A stretch of 64,000 nucleotides of DNA, taken from a virus. Within the stretch, counting starts at the first letter, position 1. Each line of letters opens with the position of its first letter. The stretch is taken from positions 124,001 through 188,000 of IMG/VR virus record IMGVR_UViG_3300034073_003340. One strand, written 5' to 3'. Below are positions 24,759 to 32,819 of this stretch, piece after piece. The position numbers and the translations under genes are program-made. The notes under the pieces were generated by a model. It did no database searches. It saw only the letters and a list, made by a program, of their open reading frames with translations, and was not told the origin of the DNA.

Positions 24759-27128
24759 TTAAGCGAATAGATCCGCTTGCGCTTCTGTCGTCTTGGATTC
24801 AGAGGAGTTGATAACAAGCTTGTCGTTATCAACTGTCACCGTAGCGTGGCCACCGTCCTTGAGGGCACCAAACAACATAATACGGCTCAGTGGCTTACTG
24901 AGTTCGTCCTGGATAAGGCGGCTCAGTGGTCGAGCACCCATCTTGGGATCATATCCCTTCTTCGCCAAGTAGTTACGAGCGACGTCATCAACGTCGATGG
25001 TAACACCCTTTTCCTGCGCTTGCTTGTTCAGTTGAGTCAGGAACTTTTCAACAATCATGAGCATGTTCTCGCTCTTGAGAGCCTTGAACTTCACGATAGC
25101 ATCAAGTCGGTTCCTAAACTCAGGAGCAAACATCTTTTCAATGACCTTGTCGTCATTTCCAACAGTGCTGTTGTCACCAAAGCCCAGAGTGTTTTTCTGG
25201 AGTTCACTAGCACCAGCATTGCTAGTCATAATGAGGATCACGTTGCGGAAGTTGACGGTCTTGCCTGCGCTATTAGTCAGTTGACCGTTATCCATGACCT
25301 GTAGGAAAATATTGAAGATATCCGGGTGAGCCTTCTCAAGTTCGTCAATGAGCAGAACGCAATGAGGACTGTTCTCGACCGCGTTAGTCAGAAGACCTGA
25401 ACCCGAGGCACCGTCACCAAATCCAACGTAACCCGGAGGCGAGCCAATGAACTTGCTGACCGAGTGCTTTTCCATATACTCGCTCATATCAAAACGATGT
25501 AGTGGAATGCTCAAGGTAGCAGCAAGCTGCTTCGCAAGTTCGGTCTTACCCACGCCAGTTGGCCCAGCGAAAAGATAATTGCCCTGCGGCTTGTTGGGAT
25601 CGCGAAGGCCTGCCCGGCTCAGGAATACAGCATCAACAACGTTATCAATTGCGTCATCCTGTCCAAACACTGCCTTATGCAGATCCTGTTCAAGATGCGC
25701 CAGCTTCTGTGTTTCGTCTTCCTTGACCGTGCGAGCTGGGATCTTCGCAATCCGGCTGACTTCTTCCTCAACCAATTCAATAGTGATCTCGGTCTTGCGG
25801 TCAGCCTCTGGCGTAATCTTCTGACGAGCACCGGCCGCGTCGATGACGTCAATAGCCTTGTCAGGCAGCATCCGGTCAGTCACATAGCGGGCAGTCAACT
25901 CAACGGCGGCTTCCAGGGCCTCCTGTGTGTAGGTAATGCCATGATATTCGGCATATACCTGACTAATACCCTGTAGAATACGCTTGGCGTCTTCTACGCT
26001 AGGCTCATTGACATCCAATTTCTGGAAACGTCGCAGGAGAGCACGGTCCTTTTCAAAATGCTTTCGATATTCCTCAAAAGTCGTGCCGCCAATACACCGC
26101 AGCTTGCCCTTGGCCAATGCCGGCTTCAAAAGGTTTGCCACATCAAGCCCGCCGCTACTGCCGGCTCCTGCTCCCATGATGGTGTGGATTTCGTCAATAA
26201 ACAACATGGGCATAATGCCCTTTTCTTCACCGACCTTTTCTACCGCATCAATAATTTGCTTGACCCGTTCCTCCATGTCACCACGGAACTTGGTTCCGGC
26301 CATGAGAGTTCCGATTTCCAACGAATACACGATGCTGCCCTTGATCGCATCTGGGACATTACCTTCGGCAATCATCTTGGCAAGCCCTTCAACTACCGCA
26401 GTCTTACCGACTCCAGGCTCACCAACTACGACCGCATTATTCTTGGTGCGACGAGCAGTAGTCAGAATAAGTGAATCCACCTCGGCCTCGCGACCAATAA
26501 GCGGGTCAATCTTTCCAGCAAGAGCCTGCTCATTGAGATTAACGCAGAACTTCTCCAAAAGGCGCTCACTCTTGCTCTTCTTAGAACCAGAGATGGGTTC
26601 ACCGTCTTCATCAACTTCAACGGCGGGAGAATCACCGGCGTCCTTGGCCTTGAGATCTGCCACCAGATCCGGTTCGTCATCATCTAGCAGATCATCATGA
26701 GCAATTGTGGTCTTGACATCAAAGGCATCAACATTCTGTTTTGCCAAGAAATAGACCGCATGACTATCCTGATCCTGCTCGGAAAGCAAAGAGACTAGAA
26801 TATCAACAGCGCGAATGGTATGACGACCACTGAAAAGCGCCTGTGTTACCGTTCTCTGAACCACTCGACTCAGAGGAAGAGTTTGACGTGGAGGAGTGCC
26901 ATTGGCTTTGCCAAGAGCACCGCTGGCAAAATGCGAAACCAGATCAGCAGAAATACCAGAGACGTTTGCTCCGATTTCGTGCAGAACTTCGATAACTCGC
27001 TGATCCTGGAGGATGCTGGCCAGCAAGTGTTCCAGCGTAACATATTCATGATCGTGGCGTTCAGCAATTTCTGCCGCACGATCAAAAATTTCCTGAGCCT
27101 TTGTTGGGTCAAATTGATCCAAGGACAT
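24759..27128 (-). CDS. clpA: ClpA-type AAA+ unfoldase
   Basis: 789 residues. Clp N-domain (HEYVTLEHLLASIL), first AAA+ with GEPGVGKTAVVEGLA and LFIDEIHTIMGAG, second AAA+ with GPTGVGKTELAKQLA and LLIDELEKAHPDIFN. There is no long ClpB middle coiled-coil, so it is ClpA/ClpC-like. Between the second Walker B and the sensor region is NTLGFGDNS, matching the [LIV]-G-[FL] loop that docks on ClpP. The phage also encodes ClpP (35518), so a phage ClpAP protease is likely. Directly follows peptide deformylase. Confidence 0.9.
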   Translation of the reverse strand: MSLDQFDPTKAQEIFDRAAEIAERHDHEYVTLEHLLASILQDQRVIEVLHEIGANVSGISADLVSHFASGALGKANGTPPRQTLPLSRVVQRTVTQALFSGRHTIRAVDILVSLLSEQDQDSHAVYFLAKQNVDAFDVKTTIAHDDLLDDDEPDLVADLKAKDAGDSPAVEVDEDGEPISGSKKSKSERLLEKFCVNLNEQALAGKIDPLIGREAEVDSLILTTARRTKNNAVVVGEPGVGKTAVVEGLAKMIAEGNVPDAIKGSIVYSLEIGTLMAGTKFRGDMEERVKQIIDAVEKVGEEKGIMPMLFIDEIHTIMGAGAGSSGGLDVANLLKPALAKGKLRCIGGTTFEEYRKHFEKDRALLRRFQKLDVNEPSVEDAKRILQGISQVYAEYHGITYTQEALEAAVELTARYVTDRMLPDKAIDVIDAAGARQKITPEADRKTEITIELVEEEVSRIAKIPARTVKEDETQKLAHLEQDLHKAVFGQDDAIDNVVDAVFLSRAGLRDPNKPQGNYLFAGPTGVGKTELAKQLAATLSIPLHRFDMSEYMEKHSVSKFIGSPPGYVGFGDGASGSGLLTNAVENSPHCVLLIDELEKAHPDIFNIFLQVMDNGQLTNSAGKTVNFRNVILIMTSNAGASELQKNTLGFGDNSTVGNDDKVIEKMFAPEFRNRLDAIVKFKALKSENMLMIVEKFLTQLNKQAQEKGVTIDVDDVARNYLAKKGYDPKMGARPLSRLIQDELSKPLSRIMLFGALKDGGHATVTVDNDKLVINSSESKTTEAQADLFA

Positions 27129-27626
27129 TCACTTTTTCCTTTCGCTTTTAGCTTGCTTTTTTCTCGCAAGATCGAGAGTTAGCTTGCTAACACGATCTGT
27201 AAAACAAACACCGTCGAGGTGATCTAATTCGTGCTGAAAGCACCGGGAAGCAATTCCAGAAAGCTCTTCAGTTATGACATTACCGTCCCGATCTTGATAG
27301 CGAACAGTGATTTCGTCCGGTCGCTTTACTTTGAGTTTGAGGTTTGGAAAACTCAAACAACCCTCAACAAAGGTAACAATTCTATCACCCTTGCTAATGA
27401 TCTCTGGATTATAATAGAAATTTGTCTGCCCACCTATATTCATGGCGAATATTCGGTAGAGAAACCCCATTTGATTGGCGGAGAACCCTATCCCGCCTTC
27501 TTCAATCATCAAACGTTCGAGTTCCGCTTCGATATTCTTTGAATCTGCGGGTGTTTTCTTGAAGTCCCAAACGGAACTCTTGGAGGAGAGACTCTCTGCC
27601 CCTTCGGTCTTTAGGGTGAACATCAC
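27129..27626 (-). CDS. def: Peptide deformylase
   Basis: Removes formyl from N-terminal methionine. Three motifs are present: GIGFSANQMG (motif 1), EGCLSFP (motif 2, metal-binding Cys) and QHELDHLDG (motif 3, HExxH). 165 residues is a normal size, with a lysine-rich C-terminus. The 5' end overlaps the upstream gene by about 125 nt in another frame, and the stop is adjacent to the clpA ATG. Phage PDFs are known in marine and other large phages. Together with the phage IF-1 and synthetase it points to translation modification. Confidence 0.92.
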   Translation of the reverse strand: MMFTLKTEGAESLSSKSSVWDFKKTPADSKNIEAELERLMIEEGGIGFSANQMGFLYRIFAMNIGGQTNFYYNPEIISKGDRIVTFVEGCLSFPNLKLKVKRPDEITVRYQDRDGNVITEELSGIASRCFQHELDHLDGVCFTDRVSKLTLDLARKKQAKSERKK

Positions 27627-27984
27627 GTAATAGGTGCCTCGCGTAAGTTTCGATCTGGTCGCGGGCAGTGAGCGTTATATCCATACAGTCCTGGGTTGAG
27701 GGCTGTTCGTCCCGAAACCTGGCTGTTTGAACATACTTGATATTCGTATGTACGTATTCACCTGCACTTACAAGAGCAAAATTCAAATCTCTGATAAGAG
27801 ATTCATCCACCCGACCACCATAGTCACTGGAATCTCGCTCAAACATGCGACGAAAGTTTAGGGCCCAGATATTATACCCCTGGGCTTCTAATGTACATTC
27901 ACGAATCGCCGGATCAGGTCCAGAAGGAGGCGTGGCTTCTGCGATACTACCAAACATCAATAATGTAAGAACAAAATATCGCAT
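27502..27984 (-). CDS. Exported protein with signal peptide (160 aa), overlapping def
   Basis: MRYFVLTLLMFGSIAEATPPSG is a typical short signal peptide, so export to the periplasm is likely. Two cysteines (CTLEAQG and DCMDITL) could form a disulfide. The C-terminal 40 residues are charged and overlap the def coding region. Function unknown. The long overlap is unusual and the C-terminus may be dispensable. Confidence 0.55.
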   Translation of the reverse strand: MRYFVLTLLMFGSIAEATPPSGPDPAIRECTLEAQGYNIWALNFRRMFERDSSDYGGRVDESLIRDLNFALVSAGEYVHTNIKYVQTARFRDEQPSTQDCMDITLTARDQIETYARHLLRDVHPKDRRGRESLLQEFRLGLQENTRRFKEYRSGTRTFDD

Positions 27985-28026
27985 TGTGCCTCCTTGACCA
28001 CCTAGATAGCAAAGAGAGGTTATATG

Positions 28027-28884
28027 TCAACCGTTATTCAAATTACGAGCCTTCTCGATAAGTTCGCGCTGTTCATCGGAAAGTTTTGATGGCGAGAAAA
28101 CGACCTCAACCATCATGTCCCCTCTTTGACCATTTCCCATTGGCATACCCTTACCAGCAGCTCTCAAACTTTGACCAGGTTGAATTCCTGCTGGGATTCG
28201 CATCTTGATCTTACTACCTTCTATTGTGGTAATCTCGCGATCGGCGCCCAACATTGCGTCCATATAATCAATAGTGGTACTGGTAACCAAATGGTATCCC
28301 ATTCTCACAAATACATTATGGGGAATGATGTTTATACGGATGTATAGATCACCCGGCGGGGCTTCGGCTATCGAATTATCCCCTTTTCCATGGAACCTGA
28401 GGCGGATTCCGTCTTGTATACCTGAAGGTATCTTAAACTGAATAGATTGCGCTTCCTTACCAGGTAGATTATATTTGACGTCAGCATCCTTACCCCAGAA
28501 CGCTTCCTCCAAAGTTATGGCATAAGAAATAACGATATCACGATTTACTACGGTATCATACTGATAATGTCTCGCTCGACGATTCTGAATATCACGCAAT
28601 ATATCGTCTAGATTGACAGATCCTCCAAATCCTCCCGGCTGATTACTCCAGTATGACTGTGATCCAGTGCGAAACCCACCAGATCTTTCTAAATCATATT
28701 GGGCCCGTTTGGTTGGGTCCTTGAGAGTATCATATGCTTCGTTGATTTCTTTGAACTTGGCCTCAGCATTTGAAGATTTGTTGGTATCAGGATGAAACTC
28801 TTTTGCCAGCTTGCGATAAGCAGATTTCAAGGTAGCATCATCTGCTGTCGAGGTGACCCCAAGGATCTGGTAAAAATCTTTCAT
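28027..28884 (-). CDS. DnaJ/CbpA-like J-domain co-chaperone
   Basis: N-terminal J domain with HPD (AKEFHPDTNK) and the YDTLKDPTKRAQYD helix, a G/S/N-rich linker, then the two beta-sandwich substrate-binding domains (IVISYAITLEEAFWG, GDLYIRINIIPHNVF, GDMMVEVVFSPSK). There are no CxxCxGxG zinc repeats, so it is CbpA/class B-like. 285 residues. It would recruit host DnaK. Same strand and near def/clpA, forming a protein-quality cluster. Confidence 0.9.
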   Translation of the reverse strand: MKDFYQILGVTSTADDATLKSAYRKLAKEFHPDTNKSSNAEAKFKEINEAYDTLKDPTKRAQYDLERSGGFRTGSQSYWSNQPGGFGGSVNLDDILRDIQNRRARHYQYDTVVNRDIVISYAITLEEAFWGKDADVKYNLPGKEAQSIQFKIPSGIQDGIRLRFHGKGDNSIAEAPPGDLYIRINIIPHNVFVRMGYHLVTSTTIDYMDAMLGADREITTIEGSKIKMRIPAGIQPGQSLRAAGKGMPMGNGQRGDMMVEVVFSPSKLSDEQRELIEKARNLNNG

Positions 28885-28970
28885 ATATCTGTTCTACACC
28901 TTATTGGCACCAAAGTCAAAATTGACACAATAGCAACTAGCTAATTAGTCGTATGACACAAGGAGCCAAA

Positions 28971-29309
28971 ATGAAAGATATCATCAGTAAAGTTCATGCC
29001 GCTAATCGAGACCGTAGAATGGAAATCTTCGCTCGCAGAATGCTGAAGCTTGGAGAGGAATACGGCGAAGCCAGCCAAGCATATCTAAGCGTTTCTAGCG
29101 AGAAGAACGGAAAAAACAAGACATGGGAAGATGTGCGAGAAGAACTTGTCGATGTTTTGGTGGTCACCGTTGATCTTCTCTGTCATGAGTTTCCAGATGA
29201 AAAAGACACCTCTTTAGAATCCAAACTTGCTAGCATTCATCACGAGCTTGATAGGAAACTTAAGAAGTGGGCCAAGAAGCAAGTTGGTGGCACGGATCAA
29301 AGCGTATGA
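28971..29309 (+). CDS. MazG-like nucleotide pyrophosphohydrolase (112 aa)
   Basis: All-helical NTP-PPase core: KLGEEYGEASQAYLSV (the EExxE metal site) and WEDVREELVDVLVVTVDLL (the ExxD site). Start taken at ATG 28971 because AGGAG lies 5 nt upstream; an earlier ATG at 28953 has no site. Likely hydrolyses non-canonical or regulatory nucleotides. A second MazG-like protein is at 49397. Overlaps the next tiny gene by ATGA. Confidence 0.8.
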   Translation: MKDIISKVHAANRDRRMEIFARRMLKLGEEYGEASQAYLSVSSEKNGKNKTWEDVREELVDVLVVTVDLLCHEFPDEKDTSLESKLASIHHELDRKLKKWAKKQVGGTDQSV

Positions 29310-29437
29310 TTATAGTCTATGCCTATCGTAACGGTTGGTGGGACGGCGATGGCGGATATGGAATTGCTGGTGGTTCTGAAGCTATCATGAGACAACAAAG
29401 TGGGAACGCCTACCCTGATTCATATATGATAGGTTAG
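29306..29437 (+). CDS. Tiny glycine/aromatic-rich ORF (43 aa)
   Basis: MIIVYAYRNGWWDGDGGYGI start overlaps the MazG stop as ATGA, implying translational coupling. Composition is unusual (W, G, Y, D). Conservation would decide whether it is real. Function unknown. Confidence 0.45.
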   Translation: MIIVYAYRNGWWDGDGGYGIAGGSEAIMRQQSGNAYPDSYMIG

Positions 29438-29477
29438 TGCGATGGTAAAAATAATCACCCACAACGCTTCTAAGATA

Positions 29478-29507
29478 TTGATCTATTGACCCGTGTAGTG
29501 CTTTACA
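29478..29507 (+). promoter_or_regulatory. Sigma70-like promoter predicting a leaderless mRNA
   Basis: TTGATC, spacer 18, TTTACA, ending 6 nt before ATG 29514. No Shine-Dalgarno is visible for that ATG. Confidence 0.4.
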
Positions 29508-29513
29508 CCCTAC

Positions 29514-30182
29514 ATGGACTACACCTATACTCCTCCTCCGCCCAAAGCCAACGACGGTTGGATGTCTCATCGCATATCTATTTTTGTAAATGTGGAAAAC
29601 CGAGACTCTTTTTGGAAGTTCTTGGAGAACTACTGTGGACCCAAGGGACAGGATTGGCGATTAGCAAAGAAGCAATCCAGATGGATCTGGGGTGATGAAG
29701 CAATTGACCTGCGCTTTCGTTTTAAAAAGCATGCCATGGTTGTCAAGCTTCAATGGCAAGAGGATGAAGATCCAAAGAAAAAGATCTTTGAACAGATGAA
29801 ATCTCTGCTTTCATCTGTTCAACCCCAAAGCGTTGGTAGAGTATCACGCTTCCCAAATCTGTATTCTTCAAATAGCACCGGCAAGACCTTGTTTCCGTGG
29901 TATTCCAAGTCAATTACCAGTCCAAGTAATAAAGTGCTTTTTGATTATGAATCATACCTTAAGGATTATACAGGGATCTTAAAAATCCTTACCGATGATC
30001 AGGCCAAAGAGCAGAAACCGGTTTCCTTTATAGAAAAATGTCGCGAGCGTGGAGATGCGATTATGACGCCAGCGATGTTAGGGGCTCGTCTCGCCGGCTC
30101 TACCTCTCTTCCAGCTCTGTACAAAGTCCGTCCTGGAGAACGAAGTGAAACAGGCTCGGACCGCACCTCTGGTGGAATTTAA
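29514..30182 (+). CDS. FKL-related protein with long C-terminal extension (222 aa)
   Basis: Residues about 20-85 match the FKL domain (strand ISIFVNVENRDSFWKFLENY, then FRFKKHAMVVKLQWQ), but here the motif is internal and followed by about 130 residues with no clear similarity. This shows that the FKL motif is a fold element rather than strictly a C-terminal tag. Function unknown. Confidence 0.55.
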   Translation: MDYTYTPPPPKANDGWMSHRISIFVNVENRDSFWKFLENYCGPKGQDWRLAKKQSRWIWGDEAIDLRFRFKKHAMVVKLQWQEDEDPKKKIFEQMKSLLSSVQPQSVGRVSRFPNLYSSNSTGKTLFPWYSKSITSPSNKVLFDYESYLKDYTGILKILTDDQAKEQKPVSFIEKCRERGDAIMTPAMLGARLAGSTSLPALYKVRPGERSETGSDRTSGGI

Positions 30183-30216
30183 ATTGAGTTATTGTGATAT
30201 TCATGTTATTCAGGGT

Positions 30217-30234
30217 CTACCCGCTGGCGGGTAG
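30217..30234 (+). other. Short GC hairpin in an intergenic gap
   Basis: CTACCC-GCTGGC-GGGTAG between the FKL-related gene and the HAD gene. No T-run follows, so it is a weak terminator at best. A TATAAT at 30258-30263 downstream may be the -10 of a promoter for the HAD gene. Confidence 0.3.
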
Positions 30235-30297
30235 CATCTAAATCACACGCATAACACTATAATTCAGTTCAAAGTCTACCGGAGTGGCGATAATATT

Positions 30298-30789
30298 ATG
30301 AATGAAATCATCTACAATGAATCAAAGCCTAACATATTTTGTGACTTTGACGGTGTCCTAGTAGACTTTGAAAGAGGATTCGAAATCCAATACGGGAAGA
30401 AGCATAACGAAGTTCCAGAGTTCGTTATGTGGAAGATCATTAAGAATAACATGGCCCATTGGGAACAATTACCCGCCATGCCAGGAGCCCTTCAGCTTTG
30501 GGCCTACATTGCTCCTTACGACCCAACGATTCTAACAGGCTGTCCCACAAATGGAAAACAGCAGGCGGAAGAAGGCAAGACGATCTGGAAAAATCGTGAA
30601 CTAGGTGAGCATGTCCCTATTATCACATGCCTGAGCCGCTACAAGCCCAAGTATATGAAGGCCCCGGGTGATATTCTCATTGACGACATGGAAAAGAACC
30701 TTATACGTTGGACTGAAGCCGGAGGAATTGGAATCCTACACACCTCTGCTTTTGATACAATTCAACAACTCAAGGCGTTAGGGTTTTAA
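30298..30789 (+). CDS. HAD-superfamily phosphatase, 5'-nucleotidase-like (163 aa)
   Basis: Motif I is NIFCDFDGVLVDF (DxD nucleophile), motif II is TILTGCP, and the acidic motif IV is ILIDDMEKNL. Size and the helical cap-like insert (MWKIIKNNMAHWEQLP) resemble small deoxyribonucleotidases. Probably acts on a nucleotide or phosphosugar. A second HAD protein is at 43113. The stop overlaps the next start. Confidence 0.8.
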   Translation: MNEIIYNESKPNIFCDFDGVLVDFERGFEIQYGKKHNEVPEFVMWKIIKNNMAHWEQLPAMPGALQLWAYIAPYDPTILTGCPTNGKQQAEEGKTIWKNRELGEHVPIITCLSRYKPKYMKAPGDILIDDMEKNLIRWTEAGGIGILHTSAFDTIQQLKALGF

Positions 30790-31268
30790 TGTTAGAGATA
30801 GTCGCTCTAATAGCTGGCATAGTCTTCTACATAGTGGTGGGAACCATTCTTGCGAAGATGTGGATAAGAAAATCCCTACAAAATGTTGATTTATGTCAAT
30901 CATCGGATGACATGATAGGTCGAAATCATTATAAGGGCGGCATGGCACAATTCAATATCAGCGGCCGCAGCTTTCGTGGCCAGAATATCACGATCACAAA
31001 CGATCGCATCATCATCGATGGCAAGGATGTCACCGACGAGTATGAAATCAAACCGGCAGGAATCCTTGAGATCAAGATCACAGAGGGAGTGGTAGAGAAT
31101 CTTACCACAGACGCCAACGTGAGCGCAGGCAGTATTTCCGGTAACGTTGATGCTGGTGGCAATGTCAGCTGTGGCAGCGTTGGCGGGAATGTCGACGCTG
31201 GTGGTAATGTCAGTTGCGGCACCGTTGGTGGTGATGTTGATGCAGGAGGTAATGTTCGTCATGGCTAA
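30789..31268 (+). CDS. Membrane-anchored protein with beta-solenoid repeats (159 aa)
   Basis: N-terminal membrane helix (LIAGIVFYIVVGTILAKMW) leads to a domain with strand ITITNDRIIIDGKDVTD. The C-terminal 60 residues are near-identical repeats of GGNVDAGGNVSCGSV type, about 11 residues per unit, as in bactofilin-like beta-helices. The repeats contain regularly spaced cysteines. It may be a scaffold or envelope-associated polymer. Function unknown. Confidence 0.65.
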   Translation: MLEIVALIAGIVFYIVVGTILAKMWIRKSLQNVDLCQSSDDMIGRNHYKGGMAQFNISGRSFRGQNITITNDRIIIDGKDVTDEYEIKPAGILEIKITEGVVENLTTDANVSAGSISGNVDAGGNVSCGSVGGNVDAGGNVSCGTVGGDVDAGGNVRHG

Positions 31269-31491
31269 AAATATTGGATACACTCTGAGAGCTATTCGCC
31301 CTTCTGATGGCGAAGGTTTTATGACGGCGGCTCTTATGACCTGTATGGTAACTGATAAGATCATTTCTTCATCCGGCGGCGGCCAGAACGCCATCTGTCC
31401 GGAGGTTTTTGATCTTTTGGAAAACGACGAGGAAGTCAGGGACCTCATCAGAAGAAGAGTTGCCGCTATGACAGCTAATGATTCTGATTGA
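31261..31491 (+). CDS. Unknown 76-residue protein
   Basis: Begins MAKNIGYTLRAIRPSDGEGF and overlaps the repeat gene's stop. An in-frame ATG at 31252 is also possible with GGAGG only 2 nt before it. Helical C-terminus (EVFDLLENDEEVRDLIRRRV). The stop codon overlaps the TTGACA of the following promoter. Confidence 0.55.
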   Translation: MAKNIGYTLRAIRPSDGEGFMTAALMTCMVTDKIISSSGGGQNAICPEVFDLLENDEEVRDLIRRRVAAMTANDSD

Positions 31492-31515
31492 CAGCTGACA
31501 ACGCATCTATTATAG
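31488..31515 (+). promoter_or_regulatory. Sigma70-like promoter before a leader-peptide/terminator unit
   Basis: TTGACA (31488-31493), spacer 16, TTATAG. Transcription would start near 31522, upstream of a 7-codon ORF and a terminator hairpin. Confidence 0.55.
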
Positions 31516-31541
31516 ATGTGACTCCAACAAAGGAAGTAGTC

Positions 31542-31565
31542 ATGATTATATGGTGTCAAGTTTGA
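31542..31565 (+). CDS. Putative 7-residue leader peptide (MIIWCQV)
   Basis: AGGA 7 nt before ATG, then MIIWCQV and stop. It lies between a promoter and an intrinsic terminator that directly precedes the next gene, the arrangement of an attenuator. The W and C codons might be sensed. May be fortuitous. Confidence 0.3.
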   Translation: MIIWCQV

Positions 31566-31610
31566 GATCGGCAGGGTCCTGAATACGCACCATCTTTGAT
31601 GTGACGATAT

Positions 31611-31653
31611 AAAGCCACCCTGCGAGTTGAACCTCGTTTAAGGGTGGTTTTTT
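31611..31653 (+). terminator. Intrinsic terminator whose 3' arm is the next gene's Shine-Dalgarno
   Basis: CCACCCT pairs with AGGGTGG, with an inner CGAG/CTCG stem, followed by TTTTTT and then C-ATG. The GGGTGG arm is 7 nt from ATG 31655. One hairpin could therefore control both termination and translation. Confidence 0.65.
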
Positions 31654-31654
31654 C

Positions 31655-32545
31655 ATGGGCGGAAATGCGTTTCCGAACCTGCAAATGGTGCGGGTTCGAA
31701 GAGAGGATGTTGCCTCTACAGTTGATCACGTTGTCATGGTTATGAACATGCCAGGCTTCACTAGCGAATACGCGATGGATAACCTTATGGGCAGCGCAGG
31801 CAAACAAGCCGATAGTGGTGACCTTGACTTCGCTCTGAATGACCGAAGGGCCAGATTTTATAGCGAACCTGATCTTCCTGTTTTCAGTCTCAAAGCTTTT
31901 GCGGCTAGGGCTCGAGAAGTCCTGCCGCCGGGGCATGTTCAGACTAAGACATTAAAGGGCGGTCAGTTCCAGACCGCTTTCCCTGTTGCGGGTGATCCCA
32001 GCAAGGGTTACGTTCAGGTCGACTTTGTGGCTGGAAATCCTGAATGGTTGAAGTTTAGTCATTTCTCTCCTGGTAAGGATTTTTCTCCCTACAAGGGAGT
32101 TATGGTTTCAACCATGTTGGGAGTTCTGGCCAAGATGAGAAAAGACTTTGAACTATACGAGGGAGAGGAACGGGTCGCTCGTGTTGGTCTTCGCTTTGAC
32201 TTGGAGAAAGGACTATATCGTCAGTGGAAGCTGCGAAAGCTTGAAAACCAGGGTATGAGTGTTGTTTCTGCCGACGAATTTGAGACGGCTGTCGCAACTT
32301 GTCCTCGCTTTGCGCGTTTGAGTCATGTCACAGCACCATGCGAGGTGCTGAGGCTGCTGTTCGGGGAGCCCGTCAGCTTGGAGGAGGTTAATACCTTTGA
32401 GAAACTGGTTGCCTCGGTTCGCAGGTATCTTCCTGAACGTTTTGAGGAAGCCCGAGAACGATTCCTCGAAGCATTCATGCGAAGTGCCGGAAAGAACGAC
32501 TACACGCTGGAAGAAGTTGCCTCCGACAGCGTTTGGTCACAGTAA
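31655..32545 (+). CDS. Nucleotidyltransferase-like protein (296 aa)
   Basis: Signature LMGSAGKQADSGDLDFALND (GS...hDhD) and a third acidic strand GYVQVDFVAG give a polymerase-beta-type active site. The C-terminal half is helical and charged. Proteins of this pattern are often annotated in phages as nucleotidyltransferases; the substrate is unknown. Start chosen at 31655 because GGGTGG of the terminator stem is correctly spaced. A strong stem-loop follows the stop. Confidence 0.7.
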   Translation: MGGNAFPNLQMVRVRREDVASTVDHVVMVMNMPGFTSEYAMDNLMGSAGKQADSGDLDFALNDRRARFYSEPDLPVFSLKAFAARAREVLPPGHVQTKTLKGGQFQTAFPVAGDPSKGYVQVDFVAGNPEWLKFSHFSPGKDFSPYKGVMVSTMLGVLAKMRKDFELYEGEERVARVGLRFDLEKGLYRQWKLRKLENQGMSVVSADEFETAVATCPRFARLSHVTAPCEVLRLLFGEPVSLEEVNTFEKLVASVRRYLPERFEEARERFLEAFMRSAGKNDYTLEEVASDSVWSQ

Positions 32546-32547
32546 GG

Positions 32548-32601
32548 TAACCGCGCCGTTGAGACATCGACACACCCCCCTCCCTGTCTCCGGCGCGGTT
32601 A
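32548..32601 (+). terminator. Long stem-loop after the nucleotidyltransferase
   Basis: TAACCGCGCC (32548-32557) pairs with GGCGCGGTTA (32592-32601), and GAGACA (32561-32566) pairs with TGTCTC (32585-32590), around a C-rich loop. No U-run follows. It begins 2 nt beyond the stop. Confidence 0.6.
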
Positions 32602-32684
32602 TCATAGCAATCGCGGGTGATATCGAACCACAGAACTGGTGCGATGAATGTTGTGTAGGGATCTGGTCTTGTGAACTAGCAGAC

Positions 32685-32819
32685 TTGGGGTCTCTGTGTC
32701 TTGGTTCTTTGACTCTTCCCCTCTACTGCTTTTACTTTTCCAATGCTGCTGATCTGAAGATGTTTAGTTTTGTTTTTTCCACAAATATGAGACTTGCTCT
32801 TGAAGTTACCACAGACTAA
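32685..32819 (+). pseudogene. Possible degenerate FKL-family remnant
   Basis: A frame ending at 32819 contains LPLYCFYFSNAADLKMF and then SFVF. Aligning its D-L-K-M-F-S-F-V-F with D-A-x-x-F-K-L-x-W keeps the D, the F and the aromatic end. There is no ATG; only a TTG at 32685 could start it. It lies right before an intact membrane FKL gene. Decayed copy or non-coding coincidence. The rest of 32602-32828 shows nothing else beyond the promoter. Confidence 0.2.

Noticed and set aside
25984-26700. 238-codon plus-strand frame opposite clpA
   Set aside because: S/R/P-rich translation with no start signal, entirely inside the well-defined ClpA gene.
32397-32819. 140-codon plus frame over the nucleotidyltransferase end
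   Set aside because: Its first half is out of frame with the real gene and crosses the terminator stem; only the last segment shows a faint FKL-like pattern, reported separately at low confidence.
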